A DNA stretch of 64,000 nucleotides from Boseongicola sp. H5 (GTDB lineage Bacteria; Pseudomonadota; Alphaproteobacteria; Rhodobacterales; Rhodobacteraceae), in the NCBI GenBank assembly GCA_020622165.1, contig JACNMN010000002.1:496001-560000 (forward strand), in the 5' to 3' direction. The position numbers and the translations under genes are program-made. The notes under the pieces are model-generated. The model saw nothing but the letters and a program-made list of their open reading frames with translations, had not been told where the DNA came from and did no database searches. Shown here one piece after another: positions 35,517-45,888 of this stretch. Within the stretch, counting starts at the first letter, position 1. Each line of letters opens with the position of its first letter.

Positions 35517-35923
35517 TGCTTGCCCGTCTCTTGACCCGAAACCGGCGCTGGTCGGATGACCGAAACGGCCGCGAGATCATCCTCTGCGGCCATTACGGCT
35601 GCGGCGGTGTCCGGGCCGCGACCGAGGATCTGCCCCATGGTCTGGCCGATCACTGGCTGGAGCCGATCCGGCGGCTGGCGCGGGCCTACACCATCGACCT
35701 GTCGCGGATCGCAACGATCGAAGGCCGGCGCGACAAGCTTGCCGAGCTGAACGTGATCGAAGGCGTCCGACGGGTCGCGGAAACGCCGATCCTGCACCGG
35801 GCATGGCAACGGAGCGACGACATTGCGATCCACGGGCTGGTCTACGGGCTGAAAGACGGGCTTTTGCGGGATCTCTCCTGCACGATCACGAAAGACCACG
35901 CCAGACCCAGAGGCGGGACATGA
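35513..35923 (+). CDS. Beta-carbonic-anhydrase-like protein with a large internal deletion
   Basis: A 136-residue protein. It opens like a beta-carbonic anhydrase (LLTRNRRWSDDRN) and then jumps directly to the middle of the fold (IILCGHYGCGGVRAA), continuing to the usual end (LNVIEGVRRV, HGLVYGLKDGLLRDL). The roughly 65 residues between, with the CxDSR motif that gives the first zinc Cys and the catalytic Asp-Arg pair, are missing. It cannot be a normal carbonic anhydrase. Either it is decaying in frame or it has another role. Zinc-site His and Cys of CGHYGCGG remain. It overlaps the hemerythrin gene and the next possible start (35920). Confidence 0.8.
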   Translation: MMLARLLTRNRRWSDDRNGREIILCGHYGCGGVRAATEDLPHGLADHWLEPIRRLARAYTIDLSRIATIEGRRDKLAELNVIEGVRRVAETPILHRAWQRSDDIAIHGLVYGLKDGLLRDLSCTITKDHARPRGGT

Positions 35924-36003
35924 CCGGCCCCATGCCCCCGCAACACCGCACGCAGCCGACATATCTTTCGCCGTCCAACGGCATCCGGAACCGAGGCTTG
36001 AAC

Positions 36004-36519
36004 ATGAATATCGCGTACACAATGGCCGCCGGGCGCGGCGACACCGACCTGCTGCTGGCAGGCGTGGCGGAAACGCTTCTGGCCCGGGGTCGAACGCCCT
36101 GCGGCACCGTCCAGATCAATACCGGGCGCAAGGGTGATCATCGTTGCGACATGGATGTGCGCGTGCTGCCCGCGGGCCCGGTCATCCGTATCTCCCAGGC
36201 CCTCGGGCGCGCGTCCCGCGGGTGCCGGCTGGACCCCGCGGCATTGGAAGCGGCGGTGGCACAGGTGCAGGCCGATCTGGCCACGGGCGCCGATCTGCTT
36301 GTCGTCAACAAGTTCGGCAAGCACGAGGCCGAGGGGCGCGGCTTCCGCCCCGTCATTGCCGACGCGCTTGCGCTTGGGCTGCCCGTACTGGTTGGCGTCA
36401 ACCGGCTGAACCGGCAGGCCTTTCTTGATTTCACCGATGGCCTTGCCGTACCGCTCGCCCCCGTGCAGGACACGATCCTGACCTGGATCGAGACCTACCT
36501 GCCCGCCCGGGCAGCCTAG
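36004..36519 (+). CDS. DUF2478 family protein, predicted nucleotide-binding
   Basis: A 171-residue cytoplasmic protein. The start [20 protein letters not shown] with later [16 protein letters not shown] and [11 protein letters not shown] matches DUF2478, a family often found with molybdate transport or molybdenum enzymes and thought to bind nucleotides. Its place at the end of the nar operon supports a link to molybdenum cofactor supply. An in-frame ATG at 35920 overlaps the preceding stop (ATGA) behind AGGCGGG and would add 28 residues. I prefer 36004 because the family starts there. Its stop overlaps the hutU stop in CTAG. Confidence 0.75.
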   Translation: MNIAYTMAAGRGDTDLLLAGVAETLLARGRTPCGTVQINTGRKGDHRCDMDVRVLPAGPVIRISQALGRASRGCRLDPAALEAAVAQVQADLATGADLLVVNKFGKHEAEGRGFRPVIADALALGLPVLVGVNRLNRQAFLDFTDGLAVPLAPVQDTILTWIETYLPARAA

Positions 36520-38180
36520 AGGATACCGGGCAGCCGCAGTCCGTTTTCGCGGGCGCAGTCCCGCGCGATATCATAGCCCGCGTCGGCGTGGCGCATGACA
36601 CCGGTGGCCGGATCGTTCCAGAGCACCCGGGCGATCCGCCGGTCCGCGTCCGGCGACCCGTCGCAACAGATCACCATGCCGGAATGCTGGCTGAAGCCCA
36701 TGCCCACGCCGCCCCCGTGATGGAGCGACACCCATGTCGCGCCCGAGGCAGTGTTCAGGAGCGCGTTGAGCAGCGGCCAGTCGCTGACCGCGTCCGAGCC
36801 ATCCTTCATCGCCTCCGTCTCGCGATTGGGGGAGGCGACCGATCCGCTGTCCAGATGGTCGCGTCCGATCACGACCGGCGCCGAGAGTTCGCCCGTTCGC
36901 ACCATCTCGTTGAAGGCCAGCCCCAGCTTGTCGCGGACCCCCAGCCCGACCCAGCAAATCCGCGCCGGCAGGCCCTGAAAACTGATCCGCTCCCGCGCCA
37001 TGTCGAGCCAGTTGTGCAGATGCGGGTCGTCCACCAGTTCCTTTACCTTGGCGTCGGTCCTGTAGATATCCTCCGGATCACCGGACAGGGCGCACCAGCG
37101 GAACGGGCCCACGCCACGGCAGAACAGCGGGCGGATATAGGCCGGCACGAACCCCGGAAAGGCAAAGGCCGTCTCCAGCCCCTCCTCCAGCGCCACCTGT
37201 CTGATATTGTTCCCATAATCAAGCGTCGGCACGCCTGCGTTCCAGAAATCGACCATCGCGGCCACATGGATTTTCATGCTTGCCCGCGCCGCCCGCTCCA
37301 CCGCTTTGGGGTCGCTTTCCTGCTGCGCGCGCCACTCAGCCACGCTCCAGCCCTGCGGCAGATACCCATGGATCGGGTCATGGGCGGAGGTCTGGTCGGT
37401 CACCATGTCGGGGCGCACATTGCGCCGCACCAGATCGGGAAACACATCCGCCGCGTTGCCGATCAGACCCACGGACCTTGCCTCTCCGGCTTTGGTCCAG
37501 CGGGAGATCATCTCCAGCGCCTCGTCCAGCGAGTGGGTTTTTTCATCCAGATACCCCGTGCGCAGGCGAAAATCGGCGCGGGTCTCGTCGCATTCCACGG
37601 CCAGACAGCAGGCCCCCGCCATGACCGCGGCCAGCGGCTGCGCGCCGCCCATACCGCCAAGCCCTGCGGTCAGGATCCACCGACCGCTCAGATCGCCGCC
37701 GTAATGCTGGCGCCCGGCCTCGACAAAGGTCTCGTAGGTGCCCTGCACGATGCCTTGCGTGCCGATATAGATCCACGAGCCCGCCGTCATCTGGCCATAC
37801 ATCGCCAGCCCCCGCTTATCGAGTTCGTTGAAATGGTCCCATGTCGCCCAATGCGGCACCAGATTGGAATTTGCGATCAGGACGCGGGGCGCATCGGCAT
37901 GGGTGCGGAAGACGCCCACGGGTTTGCCCGATTGCACCAGAAGCGTCTCATCCTCCTCCAGCTCTTTGAGGGACGCGACGATCGTATCGAAATCCTCCCA
38001 TGTCCGCGCCGCGCGCCCGATCCCGCCATAGACCACAAGCTCATGCGGGTTTTCCGCCACATCCGGGTGCAGATTGTTCATCAGCATCCGCATCGGGGCT
38101 TCGGTCAGCCAGGATTTCGCGGTGATCTCCGGACCTGTGGGCGGGTAGATGTCGCGCGTGTTGTGGCGGGAATTGGTCAT
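36516..38180 (-). CDS. hutU: Urocanate hydratase
   Basis: A 554-residue cytoplasmic enzyme that converts urocanate to imidazolone propionate, the second step of histidine breakdown, using tightly bound NAD+ as electrophile. Landmarks are [22 protein letters not shown] and the [12 protein letters not shown] dinucleotide loop; [17 protein letters not shown] lies in the conserved C-terminal half. The length is standard. It is the last gene of the minus-strand hut operon, five bases after hutG. Confidence 0.97.
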   Translation of the reverse strand: MTNSRHNTRDIYPPTGPEITAKSWLTEAPMRMLMNNLHPDVAENPHELVVYGGIGRAARTWEDFDTIVASLKELEEDETLLVQSGKPVGVFRTHADAPRVLIANSNLVPHWATWDHFNELDKRGLAMYGQMTAGSWIYIGTQGIVQGTYETFVEAGRQHYGGDLSGRWILTAGLGGMGGAQPLAAVMAGACCLAVECDETRADFRLRTGYLDEKTHSLDEALEMISRWTKAGEARSVGLIGNAADVFPDLVRRNVRPDMVTDQTSAHDPIHGYLPQGWSVAEWRAQQESDPKAVERAARASMKIHVAAMVDFWNAGVPTLDYGNNIRQVALEEGLETAFAFPGFVPAYIRPLFCRGVGPFRWCALSGDPEDIYRTDAKVKELVDDPHLHNWLDMARERISFQGLPARICWVGLGVRDKLGLAFNEMVRTGELSAPVVIGRDHLDSGSVASPNRETEAMKDGSDAVSDWPLLNALLNTASGATWVSLHHGGGVGMGFSQHSGMVICCDGSPDADRRIARVLWNDPATGVMRHADAGYDIARDCARENGLRLPGIL

Positions 38181-38185
38181 CGGGG

Positions 38186-38980
38186 TCAGCTCCTGAGCCT
38201 GGGGGCCAGATCGGCCAGGGTTTCAAGGATGTCTTGCAGGACAGGGCGCAACCGTGCGGCCCGGTCCCGGTCGAAGATCCACGGCGGCGCCTCCTCGGCC
38301 AGATAGGTCGATTGGGCCAGTTCCATCTGGATTGCATGAACGCCGTGCCGGGGCCGCCCGTAGTGGCGCGTGGTCCAGCCACCCTTGAAGCGGCCATTCA
38401 CCACGCTGGAATACCCCCCGGCGGATGCGCAGATGCCCGCCACCGCGGCCTCCACCTGCGGGGCCGCCGACGCGCCATCATAGGTTCCGATATTGAGATC
38501 CGGCAGGACACCCCTGAAAAGATGCGGAATTGTCGTGCGGATCGAGTGGCAATCGTACAGAATGGCCACCCCGTGGATCGCCTTCACCCGCCCGATCTCG
38601 GTCGCCAATGCGTCATGATAAGCCGCGTGAAATCGGGCCACACGCCGGGCAATCTCCGGCTCGTCCGGGGGCCTGTCCCAAATTGCCTTCCCGTCGAAAT
38701 CCGTCAGCGGCACCAGCCCGGTGGTGTTCCCCCCGGGATAGAGACTGCCGCCGGCCGGATCACGATTCGGGTCGACGACATAGCGGTGAAACACTGCGCG
38801 AACCGTTGTGACATCGGGCAGAAGGCCCTGATAAAGCTTATCGATATGCCAATCCGTATCGGACAGGGCGCGGCCGCGGGGGTTCAGCGCATCGGCCACG
38901 CCATCGGGCAGCCACGTTCCCGCATGCGGCATGCCGAGAACGACCGGCCCGTCGCCGCGCAGCAAGTCGACCGGCGTCAT
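38186..38980 (-). CDS. hutG: N-formylglutamate deformylase
   Basis: A 264-residue zinc enzyme that releases formate and glutamate from N-formylglutamate, the last step of the five-step hut route. Landmarks are [41 protein letters not shown] and [14 protein letters not shown]. The family is the one of the first gene of the TRAP operon, but the sequences differ clearly. The start overlaps the hutH stop by ATGA. Confidence 0.95.
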   Translation of the reverse strand: MTPVDLLRGDGPVVLGMPHAGTWLPDGVADALNPRGRALSDTDWHIDKLYQGLLPDVTTVRAVFHRYVVDPNRDPAGGSLYPGGNTTGLVPLTDFDGKAIWDRPPDEPEIARRVARFHAAYHDALATEIGRVKAIHGVAILYDCHSIRTTIPHLFRGVLPDLNIGTYDGASAAPQVEAAVAGICASAGGYSSVVNGRFKGGWTTRHYGRPRHGVHAIQMELAQSTYLAEEAPPWIFDRDRAARLRPVLQDILETLADLAPRLRS

Positions 38981-40518
38981 TCCCGCCCCCGATCCGCATA
39001 GCCGGGCAGATCGGCCCCGTCGGCCAGCACCCCGTCGGCCACGAGGCCTGCGGCCCGGGCCAGATCATCTGCCAGATACCGGTCCTCGCCGATGGTCGGG
39101 ATGACCGCGCGGGTTTTCGCCATCACCGCCTGCAACGCCGCACTGGTCCGCAGGGGCGCGCGAAACTCGATGCCCTGCGCCGCGCAAATCAGCTCCACAC
39201 CCAGGATCGTGTTGAGATTGGCATTCATCCGGTCGAGCCGCCGCGCCGCATGGGCGGCCATGCTCACATGATCCTCCTGATTGGCGGAGGTCGGCGTGCT
39301 GTCGGTGGAACAGGGGTTCGCCAGATGCTTGTTCTCGCTCATCAGGGCGGCTGTGGTCACCTCGGCGATCATCAGGCCGGAATTCAACCCCGGCGCGGGC
39401 GTCAGGAAGGCCGGCAGATCGAAGCTGAGCGTCGGGTCGACCATGAGCGCCACCCGCCGCTGCGCGATGGCGCCGATTTCGGCAAGGGCCAGCGCGATCT
39501 GATCGGCGGCCAGTGCCACGGGTTCGGCGTGGAAGTTACCGCCCGACACGATCCGGCCCTGATCAAGCAGGATCAGCGGGTTGTCGGTCACGGCATTGGC
39601 TTCGATCTCCAGCGTTCGGCCCGCGAACCACAGCAGATCGAGCGCCGCGCCGGTCACCTGCGGCTGGCAGCGGATGCAGTACGGGTCCTGCACCCGTGTG
39701 TCGCCGTCGCGATGGCTTTCGCGAATTTCCGAGCCCGCCATGAGCGCCCGCTGCGCCGCGGCCACCGCAATCTGCCCGGCATGGCCGCGCAGCGCGTGCA
39801 ACTCGGCCAGCATCGGCGCGGTGGAGCCCATGATCGCATCGGTCGAAAGCGCCCCCGTCACGATCGACGCCGCCGCGTTGGTCCAGGCCTTGAACAGCCC
39901 GACAAGCGCGCAGGCCGTCGAAAACTGGGTGCCGTTGATCAGCGCCAGCCCTTCCTTCGCGCCCAGAGTCACGGGGCGCAGCCCCGCCGCGGCCAGCGCC
40001 TTGGCGCCCGGCATCCGCGTCCCGTCAAAAACCGCCTCGCCGCTGCCGATCATCACGGCGGCCATATGCGCCAGCGGCGCCAGATCGCCCGATGCCCCGA
40101 CGGATCCCTGATCGGGGATCACCGGGGTGACGCCCGCATTCACCATGTCGCGGATCAGCGCGATGGTGCTCCAGGCCACACCCGATGCCCCGCGGCCCAG
40201 AGACAGCAGTTTCAGCACCATCATCAGCCGGGTTGTCGGCGCATCCAGCGGCGTGCCCACGCCGCAGCAGTGGGACAACACCAGATTGCGCTGCAATGTT
40301 GCGGTATCCTCAGGGGCGATCTTGATGCTGGCCAGTTTGCCAAAGCCGGTGTTGACGCCATATACAGCCGCGTCGCCCGCGGCCGCCTGCTCGACCATTC
40401 TTGCGGCGGCTTCCACCGGGGCGCGGGCGGTTTCCGCGATATCCACCGGTTCGCGCCCGCGCCAGATCCGCTCCAGATCGCCAAGACTGGCGGCGGCCGG
40501 TGTCAGAACCACGCTCAC
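38977..40518 (-). CDS. hutH: Histidine ammonia-lyase
   Basis: A 513-residue enzyme that removes ammonia from histidine to give urocanate. The electrophilic MIO cofactor forms from Ala-Ser-Gly in [18 protein letters not shown]. Other landmarks are [19 protein letters not shown] and QEDHVSMA. The start is a GTG that overlaps the hutI stop as GTGA (40515-40518), so translation is probably coupled. Longer readings run antisense into hutI. Confidence 0.95.
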   Translation of the reverse strand: MSVVLTPAAASLGDLERIWRGREPVDIAETARAPVEAAARMVEQAAAGDAAVYGVNTGFGKLASIKIAPEDTATLQRNLVLSHCCGVGTPLDAPTTRLMMVLKLLSLGRGASGVAWSTIALIRDMVNAGVTPVIPDQGSVGASGDLAPLAHMAAVMIGSGEAVFDGTRMPGAKALAAAGLRPVTLGAKEGLALINGTQFSTACALVGLFKAWTNAAASIVTGALSTDAIMGSTAPMLAELHALRGHAGQIAVAAAQRALMAGSEIRESHRDGDTRVQDPYCIRCQPQVTGAALDLLWFAGRTLEIEANAVTDNPLILLDQGRIVSGGNFHAEPVALAADQIALALAEIGAIAQRRVALMVDPTLSFDLPAFLTPAPGLNSGLMIAEVTTAALMSENKHLANPCSTDSTPTSANQEDHVSMAAHAARRLDRMNANLNTILGVELICAAQGIEFRAPLRTSAALQAVMAKTRAVIPTIGEDRYLADDLARAAGLVADGVLADGADLPGYADRGRE

Positions 40519-41708
40519 AGAATGCCCCCCACGATACGCCGGTGAAGCCGGTTGACCCCGATCCGGTAAGCCAGCTCCCCGGGGCTTTCCACATTCCAGA
40601 CCGCCAGATCGGCCCGCATATCGGGCGCCAGAACGCCCATATCCGCGATGTCGAGCGCCCGGGCCGCATTGCGGGTAACGCCGGCCAGCGCCTCCTCGGG
40701 GGTCAGCCGGAACAGAGTGCAGCCCATATTCATCGCCAGAAGCAGCGACACCATGGGCGACGAACCCGGATTGGCATCCGTCGCAAGAGCCATCGGCACG
40801 CCATGCTCGCGGAACGCCTCCACCGGCGGGGTCTGAGTTTCGCGCAACGTGTAAAATGCACCCGGCAGCAGCACCGCAACCGTGCCCGCCGCGGCCATTG
40901 CCTGCGCATCTGCCTCGGTCGCGTGTTCCAGATGGTCCGCCGACAGGGCCCCGTAGCGCGCGGCCAGCGCCGCGCCGCCCTGATGGGACAGTTGTTCCGA
41001 GTGCAGCTTCACCGGCAGGCCAAGTGCCTGCGCCCGGTCGAACACCCGCGCCATCTGGCCCGTGTCGAAGGCGATGCCTTCGCAAAACCCGTCGACCGCA
41101 TCGACCAGCCCTTCGGCCGCTGCGGCGTCCAGCACCGGCAGGCAGACCTCGTCCAGATAGGCATCCGCCCGGCCCTGATACTCCGCCGGGACCGCATGCG
41201 CGCCCAGATAGCTGGTGACGACGCGGATCCCGCGCAGATCCGACAACGCGCGTGCCGCCCGCAGCATCCTCAACTCGGTCTCGCGGTCCAGACCATATCC
41301 CGATTTCACCTCGACCACTGTCACACCTTCGGCAATCAGCGCATCAAGGCGGGGCAGCGCATCGGCCAGCAGATCGTCCATGCTGGCGGCGCGGGTGGCG
41401 GCCACGGTGGACACGATGCCGCCGCCTGCCCTTGCCACCTCGGCATAGCCGGCCCCGGTCAGCCGCATCTCGAACTCGCGGGCGCGGTTGCCCGCAAAAA
41501 CCAGATGGGTGTGGCAATCGATCAGGCCGGGCGTAACCAGCCGCCCGCCCAGATCGTGCACCGGCCCGCCGCGATAGACCTCCGGTATCGCCTCCGCCGG
41601 GCCGACCCATTCGATCCGCCCGTTCGCGAGGGCCAGCGCGCCATCGGGGATCAGACCGTAGGGCGCATCGCCTGTCATGGTCGCCAGGGTCGCACGCGTC
41701 AGCAGCAT
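40515..41708 (-). CDS. hutI: Imidazolonepropionase
   Basis: A 397-residue amidohydrolase that opens imidazolone propionate to formiminoglutamate. Metal ligands lie in [21 protein letters not shown], and further landmarks are [36 protein letters not shown] and [10 protein letters not shown]. It is the first gene of the minus-strand operon hutI-hutH-hutG-hutU, transcribed from the palindromic promoter region upstream. The start [10 protein letters not shown] was chosen; upstream codons are antisense to hutF. Confidence 0.95.
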   Translation of the reverse strand: MLLTRATLATMTGDAPYGLIPDGALALANGRIEWVGPAEAIPEVYRGGPVHDLGGRLVTPGLIDCHTHLVFAGNRAREFEMRLTGAGYAEVARAGGGIVSTVAATRAASMDDLLADALPRLDALIAEGVTVVEVKSGYGLDRETELRMLRAARALSDLRGIRVVTSYLGAHAVPAEYQGRADAYLDEVCLPVLDAAAAEGLVDAVDGFCEGIAFDTGQMARVFDRAQALGLPVKLHSEQLSHQGGAALAARYGALSADHLEHATEADAQAMAAAGTVAVLLPGAFYTLRETQTPPVEAFREHGVPMALATDANPGSSPMVSLLLAMNMGCTLFRLTPEEALAGVTRNAARALDIADMGVLAPDMRADLAVWNVESPGELAYRIGVNRLHRRIVGGIL

Positions 41709-41747
41709 CCGTATTATCCGCCCTTGTTTTCGTCGAGATCCTTGGCT

Positions 41748-41767
41748 TATTATGTCTGCACATAATA
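41748..41767. promoter_or_regulatory. Perfect palindromic operator, probable HutC site
   Basis: TATTATGTCTGCACATAATA is a perfect inverted repeat (arms TATTATGT/ACATAATA, spacer CTGC) in the 82-bp gap between divergent hutI and hutF. GntR/UTRA repressors such as HutC bind palindromes of this kind, and hutC is the last gene of the plus-strand unit. A second palindrome, CTGTC-AA-GACAG, follows at 41770-41781. Confidence 0.75.
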
Positions 41768-41776
41768 TACTGTCAA
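41749..41776 (-). promoter_or_regulatory. Promoter of the hutI-H-G-U operon
   Basis: On the minus strand TTGACA (41771-41776) and CATAAT (41749-41754, five of six matches to TATAAT) are 16 bases apart. The palindromic operator lies within this promoter, so a bound repressor would block RNA polymerase directly. Confidence 0.6.
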
Positions 41777-41790
41777 GACAGGACACTGCC

Positions 41791-43155
41791 GTGACACAGA
41801 TCTGGGCCGAACAGGCGTTGACCCCGGAGGGCTGGCAAAACCACGTCACCGTCACGATTGCCGATAGCGGGGCGATTACCGGCGTGAGGGCCGATACGCC
41901 GCCCGCCGGCACCCGCGTCGGCTGCCTGCTGCCGGCGCCTGTGAACGCGCATTCCCATGCATTTCAACGGGCCATGGCCGGGCTGACCGAAGCGCGCGGC
42001 CCCGACGGGGCAGACAGTTTCTGGACATGGCGCAAGCTGATGTTCCGGTTTCTGGACCAGCTTGACCCCGATCAGGTTCAGGTAATCGCCGCCTTCGTGC
42101 AGATGGAAATGCTGGAGGCCGGATATGCCACGAATGTGGAGTTTCACTACCTGCACCATCAGCCCGACGGGCACCCCTATCCGTTTCTGGGGGAAATGGC
42201 CTCCCGCATCGGGGCGGCGGCCGATCAAAGCGGGATCGGCCTGACGCTGTTGCCGACCTTCTACCAGCATGGCGGCTGCGACCAGCGCCCGCTTGGACGC
42301 GGGCAAATCCGTTTCGGCAACGATCTGGACGGGTTCGCGGCCCTGCACGATGCCAGCCATCACGCAATGGCGAGCGGGCCGGCGGACTGGCAGATGGGTG
42401 TGGCGCTGCACAGCCTTCGGGCCGTGGCGCGCGCGGATATTCCCTTTGCCTCGGGGCTCGGTGGCGGCGGGCCGATCCATATGCATCTGGCCGAACAGAT
42501 CGCCGAGGTGGAGGAGGTCGAGGCCGAATGGGGCCAGCGGCCCGTGGAATGGGCGCTGGACCATCTGGATCTGGATGCCCGCTGGTCCTTGATCCACTGC
42601 ACGCAGATGACCCGCGCGGAAACCGCCGCTCTTGCGCGATCCGGAGCCACCGCCGTTCTGTGCCCGATCACGGAATCCAACCTGGGCGACGGCATTTTCG
42701 ATTGCGTTGACTGGATGCAGAACGATGGCCGCCTCGCCATCGGGTCCGACAGCAACATCCGCATCGCCCTGGCCGAGGAGTTGCGGGTTCTGGAGTATTC
42801 CCAACGCCTTCGCGACCGGTCCCGCGCGGCATTGGCGACGCCCGCGCATTCCACCGGCCGCCGACTGTTCGATGCGATGCTGGCGGGCGGCGCAACAGCG
42901 GCGGGGCGCAAGACAGGGGCGCTTCGCTCCGGGGACTGGGCCGATCTGCTGGCGCTTGATTTGACCGCGCCGGATCTGGCCGGTCTTTCGGGGGACACGA
43001 TCCTCGACAGCTATGTCTTCGCGGGCGGTGACGGGCTGGTGAGCGACGTCTGGTCCGCAGGCCGGCACATGGTGCGCGCGGGCCGGCATGTGGAGCGCGA
43101 CCGGATCACCACCGCCTACATGCGGGCCATCAACGATCTGCGGGCCGCGTTGTGA
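41791..43155 (+). CDS. hutF: Formimidoylglutamate deiminase
   Basis: A 454-residue amidohydrolase-family enzyme that converts formiminoglutamate to N-formylglutamate and ammonia. Metal ligands lie in [42 protein letters not shown] and the Asp of AIGSDSNIR. The presence of hutF with hutG shows the five-step pathway. A GTG start behind AGGACA is preferred because the protein then opens [15 protein letters not shown] like its family; an ATG at 41752 falls inside the operator. It overlaps the hutC reading frame by GTGA. Confidence 0.93.
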   Translation: MTQIWAEQALTPEGWQNHVTVTIADSGAITGVRADTPPAGTRVGCLLPAPVNAHSHAFQRAMAGLTEARGPDGADSFWTWRKLMFRFLDQLDPDQVQVIAAFVQMEMLEAGYATNVEFHYLHHQPDGHPYPFLGEMASRIGAAADQSGIGLTLLPTFYQHGGCDQRPLGRGQIRFGNDLDGFAALHDASHHAMASGPADWQMGVALHSLRAVARADIPFASGLGGGGPIHMHLAEQIAEVEEVEAEWGQRPVEWALDHLDLDARWSLIHCTQMTRAETAALARSGATAVLCPITESNLGDGIFDCVDWMQNDGRLAIGSDSNIRIALAEELRVLEYSQRLRDRSRAALATPAHSTGRRLFDAMLAGGATAAGRKTGALRSGDWADLLALDLTAPDLAGLSGDTILDSYVFAGGDGLVSDVWSAGRHMVRAGRHVERDRITTAYMRAINDLRAAL

Positions 43156-43166
43156 CCGGAACGGCG

Positions 43167-43853
43167 ATGAATTCATGGCAGGAGATCCATGACGAGGTGC
43201 TGCGCCGCATTCACACCCGCCAGTGGAAACCGGGCGATCTGATCCCGAACGAGACCGATCTGGCCCGGGAGTTCGGCTGTGCGCGGGCGACGGTCAACCG
43301 GGCCCTGCGCACCCTGGCGGAAACCGGGCTTCTGGACCGGCGCCGAAAGGCCGGCACGCGGGTCACCCTGCATCCGGTCGGCAAGGCGGTGATCGAGATC
43401 CCGCTGATCCGCCGGGACATCGAAGACCGGGGCGCCCGATACGGCTATCGCCTGATCTCGCGACAGATCGGCCCGGCGCCGCCCTCGATCCGCGCTGCGT
43501 TGCGGATCGAGACCGGCACGCCGCTTGTGCATCTGCTCGCGTGTCATCTGGCCGATGCGCGGCCCTATCTGCTTGAGGATCGCTGGATCAATCCGGCTGT
43601 CGTTCCAGGTGCGGAGACGGCCGATTTCACCCGGATCAGCGCGAATGAATGGTTGTTGACCCATGCGCCCTACACCCATGGCGATCTGACCATCGCGGCG
43701 GAACCCCTGCCGCCGCAGACCGCGGCCGCCTTGCAGGTGGCTGCGGGCGAGGCCGGCCTTGTTCTGACCCGCACCACATGGGATCACACGGCGGCGGTGA
43801 CCACAGTCCGGCTCAGCCACCGGCCCGGGCACCTCCTGCACTCCGCGCTGTGA
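43167..43853 (+). CDS. hutC: Histidine utilisation repressor, GntR/UTRA family
   Basis: A 228-residue regulator with an N-terminal GntR winged helix (about 5-70, GDLIPNETDLAREFGCARATVNRALRTLAETGLL) and a C-terminal UTRA ligand domain (about 90-225, TPLVHLLACHLADARPYLLEDRWI). HutC represses hut genes until urocanate binds. A GTG at 43152 overlapping the hutF stop would add five residues. It is cotranscribed with hutF, so it would control its own expression. Confidence 0.93.
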   Translation: MNSWQEIHDEVLRRIHTRQWKPGDLIPNETDLAREFGCARATVNRALRTLAETGLLDRRRKAGTRVTLHPVGKAVIEIPLIRRDIEDRGARYGYRLISRQIGPAPPSIRAALRIETGTPLVHLLACHLADARPYLLEDRWINPAVVPGAETADFTRISANEWLLTHAPYTHGDLTIAAEPLPPQTAAALQVAAGEAGLVLTRTTWDHTAAVTTVRLSHRPGHLLHSAL

Positions 43854-43963
43854 GGTGGATACTGTTCAAATTGCAACCTTTTCGGCATCAGCGAAGACCT
43901 GCCCCTAGGCAGCGCGCCCGCGCCCACCTATAACCGCGCCGATACCGCAACCGGAGGCGCAGG

Positions 43964-44551
43964 ATGCGCAGCGCAAAGATCACTCGCAAGACGGCGGAAA
44001 CCGATATCAGCGTCGAGATCAATCTCGACGGCAGCGGCGCCTATGACAATCAGACCGGCGTGGGCTTCTTCGATCACATGCTGGACCAGCTGGCGCGCCA
44101 CGCGCTGATCGACATGAAGGTGCGCTGCGCGGGCGATCTGCATATCGACGACCACCACAGTGTGGAGGATGTGGGCATCGCACTTGGTCAGGCGCTGACG
44201 CAGGCGCTTGGCGACAAGCGCGGCATCCGGCGCTACGGCGCCTGTCTTCTGCCGATGGACGACGCGCTGGTGCGCGCGGCACTCGATCTCTCCGGGCGGC
44301 CCTATCTGGTCTGGAATCTGGAGATGCCGACGGCCAGGATCGGCACCTTCGATACCGAGCTCGTGCGCGAGTTCTTCCAGGCGCTGGCCACTCATGGCGG
44401 GATCACCCTGCATGTGGACGGCTTGCACGGGATCAACAGCCATCATATCGCGGAGGCCGCGTTCAAGGCAGTTGCCCGCGCGCTGCGTGAGGCCGTGGAG
44501 ATCGATCCGCGCAAGGCCGATGCCGTGCCCTCCACCAAAGGCTCCCTGTGA
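43964..44551 (+). CDS. hisB: Imidazoleglycerol-phosphate dehydratase
   Basis: A 195-residue enzyme of histidine biosynthesis that dehydrates imidazole glycerol phosphate. The metal-binding His-rich motifs are clear: [37 protein letters not shown] and [15 protein letters not shown]. It is the stand-alone dehydratase without the phosphatase domain of the enterobacterial HisB. The 110-bp gap after hutC must hold its promoter, but I saw no strong hexamers there. Confidence 0.97.
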   Translation: MRSAKITRKTAETDISVEINLDGSGAYDNQTGVGFFDHMLDQLARHALIDMKVRCAGDLHIDDHHSVEDVGIALGQALTQALGDKRGIRRYGACLLPMDDALVRAALDLSGRPYLVWNLEMPTARIGTFDTELVREFFQALATHGGITLHVDGLHGINSHHIAEAAFKAVARALREAVEIDPRKADAVPSTKGSL

Positions 44552-44555
44552 CCGG

Positions 44556-45194
44556 ATGACCACCGTTCTGATCGATTACGACAGCGGCAATCTGCATTCG
44601 GCGGAGAAGGCGTTTCAGCGCATGGCGCGCGAGGGCGGTCATGCCCCGGTGATCGTCACGGACCGGCCCGAGGATGTGGCGGCCGCATCGCGGATCGTCT
44701 TGCCCGGTGACGGGGCATTTCCGGCCTGCCGCCGGGGGTTGCAGGCGATCGACGGTCTGGAGGAGGCGATTGTCGAGGCGGTGGAGACCCGCGGCGTGCC
44801 GTTCCTGGGCATCTGCGTCGGCATGCAGATGCTGGCCTCCTGGGGGCGCGAATACGAGGATGTGGCGGGTTTTGGCTGGGTGCCGGGCGAAGTTGTGCGG
44901 ATTGCACCCGCAGAGCCGCGGATGAAGGTGCCGCATATGGGCTGGAACGATCTGGTGATCGACCGCGCTCACCCGGTCCTGTCCGGGCTTGCAACCGGCG
45001 ATCACGCCTATTTCGTGCATTCCTACCATATGCAGGTGGCCGCCGCGGAGGATCTTCTGGCCCATGTCGATTATGGCGGTTCGGTAACGGCGATCGTGGG
45101 GCGCGGCAACGTGGTCGGAACCCAGTTTCACCCGGAAAAGAGCCAGCGCGCGGGCTTGCGCCTGATTTCCAACTTTCTGGGCTGGACGCCCTGA
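44556..45194 (+). CDS. hisH: Imidazole glycerol phosphate synthase, glutaminase subunit
   Basis: A 212-residue class I glutamine amidotransferase that feeds ammonia to HisF. The nucleophile Cys lies in FLGICVGMQML, the His-Glu pair in GTQFHPEKSQRAG, and the start is IDYDSGNLHSAEKAF. It begins four bases after the hisB stop. Its partner hisF lies about 2 kb downstream in the same direction. Confidence 0.96.
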   Translation: MTTVLIDYDSGNLHSAEKAFQRMAREGGHAPVIVTDRPEDVAAASRIVLPGDGAFPACRRGLQAIDGLEEAIVEAVETRGVPFLGICVGMQMLASWGREYEDVAGFGWVPGEVVRIAPAEPRMKVPHMGWNDLVIDRAHPVLSGLATGDHAYFVHSYHMQVAAAEDLLAHVDYGGSVTAIVGRGNVVGTQFHPEKSQRAGLRLISNFLGWTP

Positions 45195-45343
45195 CGGATT
45201 GCGCCCGGCTCTTGCAGAACCGTGGCACACCCGCCAACTACCCTCTTTGTGGAGGCTAGCCTACCAGGTCCGGAAGAGACGCCGGGCGTCGGCCGCAACT
45301 GCCTCCGCCGGGGATATTGCCGGTGCCAAGAAGGCCCCCGCCG

Positions 45344-45742
45344 TCAGTTCACCCGCTGCCAGCGTCCGCCTTCACGGCACACGGCCCCGCCCATGACACA
45401 GCCCGACACGACCAGTTGATCGCCGGAGAGCTGCAAGCGCGAGCGATAGGTGCGGTCGCGGTCCGGCGAATAGAGCCGCCCGCGATATTCGCCGCCACCC
45501 TCGGGCACCGTATCCCAGATGATCTGACGCCCGACATTTTCCGAGGTCATCGTCGAACCCGAGGCATCAAAAGCCTCGATCAGCGTGCCGCAGAGCGCCG
45601 CGCCGCATTGCTGGACCTGGATGATCCCGGTATTTCCGTTATCATCCGGCGCCGTGCGCCAATTGCCGATCAAATCGTCCGCATGTGCCATTCCGGCAAG
45701 TGCAAGGCTCGCCACGGCGGCCAAAATCATATGTTTCATCAT
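45344..45742 (-). CDS. DUF2147-type small exported protein
   Basis: A 132-residue protein with a signal peptide (MMKHMILAAVASLALAGMAHA) and the DUF2147 pattern: DLIGNWRTAPDDNG, CGAALCGTLIEAFD, GREY-type LYSPDRDRTYRSRLQLSGDQLVVSG, ending with paired cysteines. Its function is unknown; the family is a small beta-barrel in the periplasm. GGAGGAAACC precedes the first of two ATGs. It lies antisense between hisH and hisA, breaking the his unit. Confidence 0.8.
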   Translation of the reverse strand: MMKHMILAAVASLALAGMAHADDLIGNWRTAPDDNGNTGIIQVQQCGAALCGTLIEAFDASGSTMTSENVGRQIIWDTVPEGGGEYRGRLYSPDRDRTYRSRLQLSGDQLVVSGCVMGGAVCREGGRWQRVN

Positions 45743-45888
45743 GGTTTCCTCCCGCAGATTGGCACGATGTTGGGGCAAGGGCGGGCCTCAAGGCAAGCCT
45801 GACGTAAGGGGCACTTGCCGGGCCGGCTTGGCAATCGGCGATGTCTGGGCCAAAAGGTGCCGATCCCGACCCGTGAAAGGCCGCACAG

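Noticed and set aside
41752-41790. ATG start of hutF at 41752
   Set aside because: It lies inside the palindromic operator and adds residues absent at the N-terminus typical for the family; the GTG at 41791 has a better ribosome site.
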